A model generated the notes under the pieces. That model was not told the origin of the DNA. It ran no database searches and saw nothing but the letters and a program-made list of their open reading frames with translations. From NCBI GenBank assembly GCA_045616445.1, contig JAZLGR010000014.1, positions 6,244 to 70,243 of the forward strand: a stretch of 64,000 bases of DNA. The letters are read 5' to 3'. This stretch comes from Fimousia sp045616445 (GTDB lineage: Bacteria > Bacillota > Clostridia > Lachnospirales > Lachnospiraceae). The position numbers and the translations under genes are program-made. Below, piece by piece: positions 31,982 through 40,719 of the stretch (within the stretch, counting starts at the first letter, position 1; each line of letters starts with the position of its first letter).

Positions 31982-32067
31982 GCGGCGTCAGGATAGTGCC
32001 TGCGGCACAGAAGTAAACTTGGGGCGGCGTCAGGATAGTGCCTGCGGCACAAGAGATAAACTTGGGG
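31970..32067 (+). repeat. 42-bp tandem direct repeats (two full copies, one partial)
   Basis: Two identical or near-identical 42-bp units at 31970-32011 and 32012-32053 start AGTAAACTTGGGGCGGCGTC and contain GTGCC-TGC-GGCAC, a small hairpin. A third, truncated copy (32054-32067) keeps only AGATAAACTTGGGG. The AGTAAACTTGGG core is also the reverse complement of the ppaC coding end. No variable spacers are present, so this is not a CRISPR array. Confidence 0.85.
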
Positions 32068-32090
32068 AGTGGTGAAGAAGTGCGGGAATA

Positions 32091-32099
32091 TGGTATAAT
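32091..32099 (+). promoter_or_regulatory. extended -10 promoter of the helicase gene
   Basis: TGgTATAAT is a perfect extended -10, 24 bp after the tandem repeats. No good -35 is seen. It would give a leader of about 80 nt. Confidence 0.55.
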
Positions 32100-32187
32100 A
32101 TAAGTTGGAGTGTTGTGGTTGCAGATAACTTGAATATGATCACAGCACAACAAATCGTTTTCGCAAGTAAAGGAATGGTACCAGGGC

Positions 32188-34557
32188 ATGCTATTGCAGT
32201 TAAAAGACGGCCAATTTCATATTTCAGTCAGGAATCTGGTGGAGTTTGTTCTTCGTCATGGAGATCTGACAACCCAGCCGGGGCGGAAGCAGGCCATTGC
32301 TGCTATGCAGGCAGGCGGGAGGATTCATCGAAAGATCCAGAAATCCATGGGTGTGGACTATCAGGAAGAGGTTTCCTTAAGGCATGTCTTTCGCCTTGCT
32401 GATTATGAGGTTGTGTTAGAGGGCAGAGCCGACGGCATCTATGAGCGAAAAGGTGTGGTGACCATTGATGAAATCAAGGGAACCTATCGCAAGGTGGATA
32501 AGATGGAAGGGGCAGAACTGTTACATCTGGCCCAGGCCAAGTGTTATGCCTATATGTATGCATTTGAGCAGGGGATTGACCATATAGGCGTGCAGATTAC
32601 CTACTGCAACATGGATACCGAGGAGATTCGAAGATTTTATGAGGACTATGAATTCGCAGAATTGGAAAACTGGATGGAGGAACTGAAAACTTCCTTCTTT
32701 GTGTGGAGCGATTTTGCTTATCAGTCCAGACTTGTAAGGAATGAGACGATTCGCGAGATACAGTTTCCTTATGAATACCGGAAGGGACAGCGAAAGCTTA
32801 CGGCAGCAGTCTATAATGCGGTGAAGCGGGACGAGATTATGTTCGTGCAGGCACCGACAGGGATTGGAAAAACATTATCTACGGTATTCCCATCCTTAAA
32901 ATCCATGGAAGAAAAGAATATGGACAAGCTGTTTTACCTGACCGCCAAGACCATAACACGTACAGCTGCGGAGGAAGCATTTACCATTCTTAGAGGAGAA
33001 GGACTTCGCTTTTCCACCGTGACACTGACAGCCAAGGAGAAAATCTGTTTTCAGGAGGAGACAGACTGCAATCCGGAGGCTTGCCCTTATGCGAAGGGAC
33101 ATTATGACCGGATCAATGAGGCACTCTATGCCATTTTGTCTCAGGAGACGGTCTACAATAGGCAGGTGATCGAGGAGTACGCAAAGCGTTATGAGGTGTG
33201 CCCATATGAGCTTAGCCTGGATATTGCAAGCTTTGCAGATGGCATCATCTGCGATTACAATTATGTATTTGATCCAAAGGTGGCACTGAGACGATTCTTT
33301 GGAGAGGGCAGGATCCTGGATTTTTATTATCTGGTGGACGAAGCCCACAATCTGGTGGACCGGGCCAGAACCATGTACAGTGCCGTGTTATATAAAGAAG
33401 ACTTTCTCGTGGTGAGAAAGGAACTGCCGGAATGGGCAAAAAAACTGAAAAATGCCTGCAATAACTGCAACAAGCAGATGCTGGCATTGAAGAAGGAGAC
33501 TGCTGGCGAGGGGATTCTGCCAGATACGGACAAATTAGTCTACAGCCTGCTGCGGTTTTCTTCCATGGCAGAGCAGTATCTGGAGGAGGAGCAGACCCAG
33601 AGCGAGGAGCGCAAGCGTCTGCTTGATCTCTATTTCAACGTGCAGCACTATCTGAATATGTACGATACCATGGAGGATGGCTATGAGATTTATGCACGCG
33701 TAGAAGATGGGCGATTCTACTGCAAGCTATTCTGCATTGATCCGTCGGATCAGCTTCGGGACTGTTTTGATTATGCCAGAAGTGCCATCCTCTTTTCAGC
33801 CACATTCTTGCCGGTAAACTATTACAAAGAACTATTGATTGGCGATAAAGGGACGAAGGCCATCTATGTGCCATCGCCTTTTGACATAGAGAAGCGGAGA
33901 ATCATCATTGCAAATGATGTGACCAGCCGCTATAGTAGAAGAAATGCATCCGAATACGAGAAGGTGTTCTGGTATTTTGATGCCATGCTTGACGGACGCA
34001 CAGGCAATTATATCGCCTTTTTCCCATCCTATGAGATGATGAAGCAGGTGTATGATCTCTGCTACGAGAGAGGTCTGGATATCAAATGTGACATGATTAG
34101 CCAGACACAGAGTATGGGTGAGACGGACCGGGAGGCATTCCTGCAGGAGTTTTCTAAGGAACGGAAGAAATCATTGCTGGCCTTCTGCGTGCTGGGAGGC
34201 ATTTTCTCGGAGGGGATTGATTTAACCGGAGAGAAGCTCATCGGTACAGCCATCGTGGGAACAGGACTGCCCGGTGTGTCCTATGAACAGAATTTATTAA
34301 AAGATTATTTTGACCGTCAGGGAGCGGATGGATTCGATTATGCCTACCGTTTTCCGGGCCTGAATAAGGTGCTTCAGGCAGCAGGACGCGTCATTCGAAC
34401 AAAAGAAGATGAGGGCGTGATCCTTCTGCTGGATGAACGCCTGCTTAGCTTTGACTATGCAGGACTGTTCCCGATGGAATGGGAGGACCGTGTGTGGACC
34501 AACAGGCAAGGTGCACCGGAGCTGATCGCCTCCTTCTGGAAGAGCAGAAACAACTGA
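32188..34557 (+). CDS. DinG/XPD-like ATP-dependent helicase with N-terminal Cas4-like nuclease domain
   Basis: The 789-residue protein joins a PD-(D/E)xK-type domain (about 1-175) to a superfamily 2 XPD/DinG helicase. The nuclease part shows an early His/Glu-rich helix, GRADGIYERKG with Asp82, DEIKG (Glu95, Lys97) and the helix LAQAKCYAYMYA. The helicase part has Walker A APTGIGKT (near 222), an iron-sulfur cysteine set (C-x7-C-x4-C, then YEVCPYE about 60 residues on), DEAH in VDEAHNLVD, and GRVIRTKEDEG. It probably repairs or unwinds DNA flaps or R-loops (inference). GGAATGG precedes the ATG at about 10 nt. It heads a run to uvrC. Confidence 0.85.
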   Translation: MLLQLKDGQFHISVRNLVEFVLRHGDLTTQPGRKQAIAAMQAGGRIHRKIQKSMGVDYQEEVSLRHVFRLADYEVVLEGRADGIYERKGVVTIDEIKGTYRKVDKMEGAELLHLAQAKCYAYMYAFEQGIDHIGVQITYCNMDTEEIRRFYEDYEFAELENWMEELKTSFFVWSDFAYQSRLVRNETIREIQFPYEYRKGQRKLTAAVYNAVKRDEIMFVQAPTGIGKTLSTVFPSLKSMEEKNMDKLFYLTAKTITRTAAEEAFTILRGEGLRFSTVTLTAKEKICFQEETDCNPEACPYAKGHYDRINEALYAILSQETVYNRQVIEEYAKRYEVCPYELSLDIASFADGIICDYNYVFDPKVALRRFFGEGRILDFYYLVDEAHNLVDRARTMYSAVLYKEDFLVVRKELPEWAKKLKNACNNCNKQMLALKKETAGEGILPDTDKLVYSLLRFSSMAEQYLEEEQTQSEERKRLLDLYFNVQHYLNMYDTMEDGYEIYARVEDGRFYCKLFCIDPSDQLRDCFDYARSAILFSATFLPVNYYKELLIGDKGTKAIYVPSPFDIEKRRIIIANDVTSRYSRRNASEYEKVFWYFDAMLDGRTGNYIAFFPSYEMMKQVYDLCYERGLDIKCDMISQTQSMGETDREAFLQEFSKERKKSLLAFCVLGGIFSEGIDLTGEKLIGTAIVGTGLPGVSYEQNLLKDYFDRQGADGFDYAYRFPGLNKVLQAAGRVIRTKEDEGVILLLDERLLSFDYAGLFPMEWEDRVWTNRQGAPELIASFWKSRNN

Positions 34558-34594
34558 AATGAATATAGATGAGAAGGATGAAAGGAAACCAATT

Positions 34595-35092
34595 ATGAGT
34601 GGAAGAAACAAAGAAGAATTACATGGCGTTACCTTGCTCGGTAACCAGAATACAACATATAAAGATGACTATGCACCGGAGGTGTTGGAGACATTCCCGA
34701 ACAAACACCCGGAAAATGACTATTTTGTCAAATTCAACTGTCCGGAATTTACCAGCTTATGCCCAATGACAGGCCAGCCGGATTTTGCGACGATCTACAT
34801 TTCCTACGTGCCGGGAGAACGCATGGTGGAGAGCAAATCCTTAAAGCTTTATTTATTCAGCTTCCGTAACCACGGTGATTTCCATGAAGACTGTGTCAAT
34901 ATCATCATGAAGGACTTGATCAAGCTGATGGATCCAAAGTACATCGAAGTCTGGGGCAAATTCACCCCTCGCGGCGGCGTCTCCATCGACCCTTACTGCA
35001 ATTACGGCAAGCAGGGTACACCTTGGGAAAAGGTGGCATGGGACCGTCTTGTACAGCACGATATGTATCCGGAAAAGATTGATAACCGTTAG
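34595..35092 (+). CDS. queF: NADPH-dependent 7-cyano-7-deazaguanine (preQ0) reductase
   Basis: The 165-residue enzyme reduces preQ0 to preQ1 for queuosine in tRNA. The nucleophilic Cys is in CPEFTSLCPMTGQPDF, and the family motif E-S-K-S-L-K-L-Y is followed by FRNHGDFHE. The start at 34595 is chosen because AAAGGA lies 10 nt upstream and the length then equals the Bacillus enzyme; the earlier ATG (34559) has no ribosome site. No queC, queD or queE lies in the window and no preQ1 riboswitch was seen. It is followed after 8 nt by a tRNA dihydrouridine synthase, another tRNA-modification gene. Confidence 0.95.
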   Translation: MSGRNKEELHGVTLLGNQNTTYKDDYAPEVLETFPNKHPENDYFVKFNCPEFTSLCPMTGQPDFATIYISYVPGERMVESKSLKLYLFSFRNHGDFHEDCVNIIMKDLIKLMDPKYIEVWGKFTPRGGVSIDPYCNYGKQGTPWEKVAWDRLVQHDMYPEKIDNR

Positions 35093-35100
35093 GAGCAGAC

Positions 35101-36060
35101 ATGAAGGTTTATTTTGCCCCGATGGAGGGGATTACCAGCTATATCTACCGCAACGCCCATCACAAACATTTTGGCGGCGTGGACAAATATTATACACCAT
35201 TTGTGTCACCGGGCTATAAATGGAAGATTTCCAGCAAGGATAAGAGGGAGATTGACCCGGCTAACAATGAGGGAACGCCGGTTGTTCCGCAGATTCTCAC
35301 CAACAAGGCGATTTTATTTAGTGGATTTGCAAAAAAGCTTGGCGAAATGGGATATGAGGAAGTCAATTTTAATCTGGGCTGCCCATCTAAAACAGTGGTG
35401 GGAAGACAGAGAGGATCTGGGTTTTTAGTGGACCCGGAGGCACTGGATACATTCTTCGATGAGATTTTTCAGGAGCTATCCGGCAGCAATCTGAAGATTT
35501 CGGTAAAGACCCGACTGGGCATTGCAAATCCAGAGGAATTCGAAGCAATTCTTGAGGTTTATAACAAATATCCAATTTCTGAGCTGACCATTCATCCAAG
35601 AATTCAGCAGGATTTTTATAAGAAGACCGTTCGTCCTGAATGGTTTGCCTACGGCATGGAAAAGAGCGTGCATCCGGTCTGCTATAATGGCAATTTATTC
35701 AACCGGAAGGATTATGAAGCACTGATCAACAATCATCCTGATCTGAATGCAGTCATGGTGGCAAGGGGCGCTCTGACTAACCCAGCCCTGCCAAATGTAT
35801 TCCTAAAGGGCGAAGGCTTGGATATCGACACCTTCCTTGCCTTTCATCAGGACATTTGCGATGGATATATCTCCTGGAACAATGGAGATACCAATGTGCT
35901 CTTTAAGATGAAAGAACTCTGGTCCTATCAGGGACTCCTGTTCCCGGATGGAAAAAAACCGCTGAAGAAGATCAAGAAAGCCCAGAAGCTTACAGATTAC
36001 TTCGCAGCAGTGGAAGATTTAGTAAATAATTATGAGATGACAGGAAACATACATGTTTAA
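35101..36060 (+). CDS. dus: tRNA dihydrouridine synthase
   Basis: The 319-residue FMN enzyme reduces uridine in the D-loop of tRNA. Motifs are FAPMEGIT at the N-terminus (FMN site), NLGCPSKTVVGRQRGSGF with the catalytic Cys, VKTRLG and the MVARGAL-type phosphate loop. Instead of the common Cys-Pro pattern with adjacent spacing the family Cys is clearly present. TAGGAG precedes the ATG. It overlaps uvrC by 8 nt. The Dus subgroup (A, B or C) cannot be told from motifs. Confidence 0.92.
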   Translation: MKVYFAPMEGITSYIYRNAHHKHFGGVDKYYTPFVSPGYKWKISSKDKREIDPANNEGTPVVPQILTNKAILFSGFAKKLGEMGYEEVNFNLGCPSKTVVGRQRGSGFLVDPEALDTFFDEIFQELSGSNLKISVKTRLGIANPEEFEAILEVYNKYPISELTIHPRIQQDFYKKTVRPEWFAYGMEKSVHPVCYNGNLFNRKDYEALINNHPDLNAVMVARGALTNPALPNVFLKGEGLDIDTFLAFHQDICDGYISWNNGDTNVLFKMKELWSYQGLLFPDGKKPLKKIKKAQKLTDYFAAVEDLVNNYEMTGNIHV

Positions 36061-37909
36061 TATAGAAGAAGAATTAAAAAAACTGCCAGACAAGCCCGGC
36101 GTGTATCTGATGCACAATGACAAGGATGAGATCATCTATGTGGGCAAGGCAGTTGTACTAAAAAACCGGGTGCGGCAGTACTTTCAAAGCAGCCGCAACA
36201 AAAGCGCCAAGATTAAGCGCATGGTTTCTCAGATTGCTTATTTTGAATATATTATTACCGATTCGGAATTAGAAGCACTGGTTTTGGAGTGTAACTTAAT
36301 CAAGGAACACAATCCAAAGTATAATACCATGTTAAAGGATGACAAGAGTTATCCGTACATCAAAATCACAGTCCAGGAGGACTATCCCAAGGTGCTTTTC
36401 GCCCGTCGTATGAAGCGGGATAAAAATAAATATTTTGGGCCATACACCAGTGCAGCAGCGGTGAAGGATACCATTGAGCTCCTGCGAAAGATCTATCGCA
36501 TCCGTGTGTGCAACAGGGTATTGCCAAGGGATATGGGACTTGACCGCCCATGTCTCTATTACCAGATGAAGCAGTGTGACGCGCCATGTCAGGGATATAT
36601 CTCCAAAGAAGCTTACAGAGAGAAAATCGAGAAGGTCATCGGATTTTTAAATGGCGATTACAAGGAAGTGCTTACCTATCTTCAGGAACAGATGCAGGAG
36701 GCAGCAGCAGAGCTTAACTTTGAGCAGGCTGCCCAGTATCGTGACCTGATGAAGAGTGTGGAGCATATTTCCAACAAGCAGAAGATCAACAGCTACAATC
36801 AGGAAGACAGAGATATCATTGCCATGGCAAAATCTCAGTTGGAAAGTGTCGTTGCCCTCTTTTTTGTGCGGGATGGAAAACTCCTTGGACGGGAACATTT
36901 TCATATGAAGCATGATTTGGAGGCGACCAGAAGTGAGATTCTGGGTGAGTTTGTCAAGCAGTTTTATGCCGGCACCCCATACATTCCGCGGGAGATTCTT
37001 TTAGAGGCGGACATTGAGGAGAGCGATATGATTTCCCAGTGGCTGTCTGCGAAAAAAGGCATGAAGGTGACCATCACCGTTCCACAGAGAGGAAGCAAGG
37101 TTCAGATGGTGGAGATGGCGAAGAAAAATGCTATGAACGTGCTGACCATGGACAGCGAGCGTATCAAATTAGAAGAAAAACGAACCATTGGCGCGGTTCA
37201 TGAGATCGAACAGCTCATCGGCGTGCCGAATTTAAAGCGTATGGAGGCCTTTGATATCTCCAATATCAGCGGATTCCAGACTGTTGCATCCATGGTTGTC
37301 TATGAAAATGGCAAGCCAAGGAAGAATGATTATCGAAAATTTAAGATCCAGTCCGTCAAGGGACCGGATGACTATAAAAGTATGGAAGAGGTACTGACCC
37401 GTAGGTTCCTACACGGCAGACAGGAGCAGGAGCGGCTCAAAGAGCAGCAGGTGGATCTTGCCTATGGAAGCTTCACCAGATTCCCAGACGTTCTCCTCAT
37501 GGATGGCGGTAAGGGTCAGGTAAATGTTGCCGAGCGGGTTCTTCAGGAGCTTGGTATACACATTCCGGTCTGTGGTATGGTAAAGGACGACCATCACCGC
37601 ACAAGGGGATTATATTATCAGAATGAGGAAATCTATTTCCCACCAAAGAGCGAGGCATTTCACCTGTTGACCAGAATTCAGGATGAAGCCCACCGATTTG
37701 CCATCGAATATCACAGAGAGCTTCGTGGGAAAGCCAGTGTCCATTCGGTACTGGATGAGATTCCAGGCGTGGGTCCAAAGCGCCGCAAGGCATTGATGAA
37801 GCATTTTAAGGATATGGCTATGATACGGGATGCATCAGTGGAGGAATTGTCCATGGTAGAAGGAATTCCAAAAAATGTTGCAGAAGAGATTTACCATTTC
37901 TTTCATTAA
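36053..37909 (+). CDS. uvrC: excinuclease ABC subunit C
   Basis: The 618-residue nuclease cuts on both sides of bulky DNA lesions with UvrAB. The GIY-YIG domain (about 10-95) has PGVYLMHNDKDEIIYVGKA. A UVR helix pair lies near 205-240. The RNase H-like 5' nuclease domain has EAFDISNISG and LLMDGGKGQV, and two HhH motifs end the protein (IPGVGPKRRKALMKHF, VEGIPKNVAEEI). It starts inside the dus stop region, so coupling is likely. Confidence 0.96.
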   Translation: MFNIEEELKKLPDKPGVYLMHNDKDEIIYVGKAVVLKNRVRQYFQSSRNKSAKIKRMVSQIAYFEYIITDSELEALVLECNLIKEHNPKYNTMLKDDKSYPYIKITVQEDYPKVLFARRMKRDKNKYFGPYTSAAAVKDTIELLRKIYRIRVCNRVLPRDMGLDRPCLYYQMKQCDAPCQGYISKEAYREKIEKVIGFLNGDYKEVLTYLQEQMQEAAAELNFEQAAQYRDLMKSVEHISNKQKINSYNQEDRDIIAMAKSQLESVVALFFVRDGKLLGREHFHMKHDLEATRSEILGEFVKQFYAGTPYIPREILLEADIEESDMISQWLSAKKGMKVTITVPQRGSKVQMVEMAKKNAMNVLTMDSERIKLEEKRTIGAVHEIEQLIGVPNLKRMEAFDISNISGFQTVASMVVYENGKPRKNDYRKFKIQSVKGPDDYKSMEEVLTRRFLHGRQEQERLKEQQVDLAYGSFTRFPDVLLMDGGKGQVNVAERVLQELGIHIPVCGMVKDDHHRTRGLYYQNEEIYFPPKSEAFHLLTRIQDEAHRFAIEYHRELRGKASVHSVLDEIPGVGPKRRKALMKHFKDMAMIRDASVEELSMVEGIPKNVAEEIYHFFH

Positions 37910-37960
37910 TGAAAAATATATGATACACTTAAAGTTAATGAACGGAGGTAACAAGAATTT

Positions 37961-38896
37961 ATGGATCAGGGATATGAAGTTAAATTAGAAAAAATGATCG
38001 AGGATATGGATCTGGTGAATTTTACACCGGCCATTGACATTTCGGATACAATTATTCATCAGGCAGAAATCAACCGTCCGGCCCTTCAGCTGGCAGGCTT
38101 CTTCGACCAGTTCGCGCAGAACCGTGTACAGATCATTGGTCGAGTGGAGATGGTTTATATGCAGACCCTTGAGGAAGACAAGGTAAAAATGTTAGATGTT
38201 TACGAGCGGTTTTTCAATTCGGAAATTCCATGTATCATCTTTGCGCGAGGGTTCAGACCTTCCAAAGCCATGTTTTATCTTGCTGAAAAATACAATGTGC
38301 CTCTGCTCGGCAGTCCTCTCGGAACATCCGAGTTCATGGCGGAGATCATTCGCTGGCTGAATGAAGAGCTGGCGCCTCGTATTTCTATCCATGGCGTTTT
38401 GGTCGATGTATTCGGTGAAGGGGTACTGATTATGGGAGAAAGCGGAATTGGTAAAAGTGAGGCGGCCTTGGAGCTGATTAAGCGTGGCCATCGTCTCGTA
38501 TCCGATGACGTGGTTGAAATCAAGAGAATCAGCAAGGAAACCTTAGTTGGTTCTGCTCCGGAGATTACGAGACATTTTATAGAACTTCGAGGCATCGGGA
38601 TCATCGATATCAAGACCTTATTCGGTGTTGAAAGTGTTAAGATGTCCCAGAATATTGATATGGTAATCCAGTTGGATGAATGGGACCGCGGTACCGATTA
38701 TGACCGACTGGGATTAGAAGAAAAATATACAGAATTTCTTGGGAATAAGGTTGTATCCCACCAGATTCCAATCCGTCCGGGCCGAAATCTTGCGATTATC
38801 GTAGAGGCAGCTGCCATTAACCACAGACAGAAGAAGATGGGTTACAATGCAGCAAAAGAGCTTTACAATCGTGTAACCGGACAGTTCAATCTTTAA
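37961..38896 (+). CDS. hprK: HPr kinase/phosphorylase
   Basis: The 311-residue enzyme phosphorylates and dephosphorylates Ser46 of HPr and Crh in response to glycolytic metabolites, controlling carbon catabolite repression with CcpA. His144 (IHGVLVDV) and Walker A GESGIGKS (159-166) are in place, and the signature ITRHFIELRGIGIIDI follows. The CGGAGGT site lies about 11 nt before the ATG. It heads the cluster hprK-murB-rapZ-whiA-crh, which also encodes a Crh-type substrate. Confidence 0.96.
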   Translation: MDQGYEVKLEKMIEDMDLVNFTPAIDISDTIIHQAEINRPALQLAGFFDQFAQNRVQIIGRVEMVYMQTLEEDKVKMLDVYERFFNSEIPCIIFARGFRPSKAMFYLAEKYNVPLLGSPLGTSEFMAEIIRWLNEELAPRISIHGVLVDVFGEGVLIMGESGIGKSEAALELIKRGHRLVSDDVVEIKRISKETLVGSAPEITRHFIELRGIGIIDIKTLFGVESVKMSQNIDMVIQLDEWDRGTDYDRLGLEEKYTEFLGNKVVSHQIPIRPGRNLAIIVEAAAINHRQKKMGYNAAKELYNRVTGQFNL

Positions 38897-38933
38897 ACGA
38901 TAGGAGCCCTGAAAGATTAAAGGAGAACAATGA

Positions 38934-39842
38934 ATGAAAGCATTTTTAGATAGATTAGCAGCAATTTTAAAACCAGAAGCGATTTTACTTGATGAACCGA
39001 TGAAGGAGCATACCACATTTCGTGTGGGTGGACCGGCAGATGTATTCGTCATCCCGGAAACTGTGGATGAAGTGAAAGCAGTCATTGCTGCAGCAAAGGA
39101 AGAAGACATTCCATATTATATTGTAGGAAACGGAAGTAACCTGCTGGTAGGAGACCAGGGCTTTCGTGGCATGATCGTACAGATTTATAAGAATATGAAT
39201 GCGATTACCTACGCAGATGGTGAGATCACTGCCCAGGCGGGAGCACTGCTTAGCACCATCGCCAAGGTTGCAGTCAATCATGAGAGAGCAGGCTTTGAAT
39301 TCGCATCCGGTATTCCGGGTACCTTAGGCGGCGCAGTTACCATGAACGCTGGTGCCTACGGTGGCGAGATGAAGCATGTATTAAAGAATGCAACCGTATT
39401 GACCAAAGAAGGTGAAGTGATCACGATTTCGGTGGAAGAATTAGAACTTGGCTACCGTAAGAGCGTGATCATTGACAAAGGATATGTTGTATTAGAAGCA
39501 GTCATTGCATTAGAAGCTGGAGACAAGGAAGCAATTCTTGCAAAGATGAATGAACATACCGTTGCAAGAAAGACAAAACAGCCACTGGAATACCCAAGTG
39601 CAGGAAGCACCTTTAAGCGTCCAACCGGCTATTTTGCAGGCAAACTGATCCAGGATGCAGGACTTCGCGGCTATACAGTCGGCGGTGCGCAGGTTTCTGA
39701 AAAGCATTGCGGATTTGTAATCAATAAAGGAGACGCTACTGCTAAAGACATCGTGACATTGATGAAGGATGTCAACGATAAAGTTGTAGCTGAATTTGGT
39801 GTTCCATTGGAACCTGAAGTGAAAATGATTGGAGAATTCTAA
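38934..39842 (+). CDS. murB: UDP-N-acetylenolpyruvoylglucosamine reductase
   Basis: The 302-residue FAD enzyme makes UDP-MurNAc for peptidoglycan. Motifs are HTTFRVGGPADVF, the FAD loop GNGSNLLVGD, the catalytic-Arg region FASGIPGTLGGAVTMNAGAYGGE, and PSAGSTFKRP with the proton-donor Ser. The compact length fits the type II form. AAAGGAG lies 9 nt before ATG 38934; an out-of-frame ATG at 38930 is ignored. Confidence 0.95.
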   Translation: MKAFLDRLAAILKPEAILLDEPMKEHTTFRVGGPADVFVIPETVDEVKAVIAAAKEEDIPYYIVGNGSNLLVGDQGFRGMIVQIYKNMNAITYADGEITAQAGALLSTIAKVAVNHERAGFEFASGIPGTLGGAVTMNAGAYGGEMKHVLKNATVLTKEGEVITISVEELELGYRKSVIIDKGYVVLEAVIALEAGDKEAILAKMNEHTVARKTKQPLEYPSAGSTFKRPTGYFAGKLIQDAGLRGYTVGGAQVSEKHCGFVINKGDATAKDIVTLMKDVNDKVVAEFGVPLEPEVKMIGEF

Positions 39843-39845
39843 AAC

Positions 39846-40709
39846 ATGAGATTTGTGATTGTAACAGGAATGTCCGGTTCCGGCAAGAGTACTGTCTGTA
39901 AAATGTTAGAGGACGAAGGCTATTTCTGTGTCGACAATCTCCCGATCCAGCTGCTTGGCAAATTTGCTGAGATTGCACTGGATGACGAGACCGGCGTAGA
40001 TAAGGTGGCAGTCTGCATCGACATTCGAAGCGGCATCACCTTTAAGGGACTGGAAGAAGAATTGGAAAAAATCAAGAGTATGGGCGTAAATTATGAGATT
40101 CTCTTCCTGGAATCCAACGATCGTACACTGATCAAGAGATACAAAGAAACAAGACGTGACCACCCGCTTTCCCGTGGTGGCCGTATTGAGAATGGAATTG
40201 TTCTGGAACGTAAGGCCATTGCCTTCCTGAAGGAAGATGCCATGTATATCATCGATACCAGCAATCTGCTTACAAGAGAGCTGCGTCCGATGATCATGAA
40301 GCTCTTCGTTGGGGAAAAGGACGTTCGACCATTTAACGTCATGGTCATGTCCTTTGGGTTTAAGCATGGAATTCCAAGTGACGCTGATTTAGTATTTGAC
40401 GTTCGCTTCCTGCCAAACCCATTTTATGATCTGAATCTGCGTAATCAGACGGGCAATGATCAGCCGGTGCAGGATTTTGTCATGGCCTGTGACCAGGCAG
40501 GAACATTCTTGAACAAACTTGAGGACATGATCACCTTCCTGATTCCTCATTATATGGAAGAGGGTAAGATGGGTCTGGTAATTGCAATTGGCTGTACTGG
40601 CGGACATCATCGTTCTGTCACCATCGCCAATAAGATCTATGAACGTTTAGAGAGCATTCCAGACACCGCATTTGGCGTGAATATTGTCCACCGCGATATT
40701 GAACACTAA
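39846..40709 (+). CDS. rapZ: RNase adapter/nucleotide-binding protein RapZ (YvcJ)
   Basis: The 287-residue P-loop protein has Walker A GMSGSGKST at the N-terminus and the C-terminal RapZ domain with GCTGGHHRSV, which binds amino sugar phosphate in relatives. In enterobacteria it guides RNase E to the glmZ RNA; in Firmicutes the role is less clear and tied to competence and cell envelope. The Shine-Dalgarno site is poor and the gene starts 3 nt after murB, so coupling is likely. The yvcK gene that often follows rapZ is missing here. Confidence 0.94.
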   Translation: MRFVIVTGMSGSGKSTVCKMLEDEGYFCVDNLPIQLLGKFAEIALDDETGVDKVAVCIDIRSGITFKGLEEELEKIKSMGVNYEILFLESNDRTLIKRYKETRRDHPLSRGGRIENGIVLERKAIAFLKEDAMYIIDTSNLLTRELRPMIMKLFVGEKDVRPFNVMVMSFGFKHGIPSDADLVFDVRFLPNPFYDLNLRNQTGNDQPVQDFVMACDQAGTFLNKLEDMITFLIPHYMEEGKMGLVIAIGCTGGHHRSVTIANKIYERLESIPDTAFGVNIVHRDIEH

Positions 40710-40719
40710 AGGGGAGCGT

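Noticed and set aside
31741..32052. 103-residue minus-strand frame over the inverted and tandem repeats
   Set aside because: Its residues come from the 42-bp repeats (CRRHYPDAAPSLLL twice) and the hairpin, and no ribosome site is present.
31970..32067. CRISPR array
   Set aside because: The repeats are directly abutting with no spacers, and there are only two full copies. The Cas4-like domain nearby belongs to a helicase fusion, with no other cas gene.
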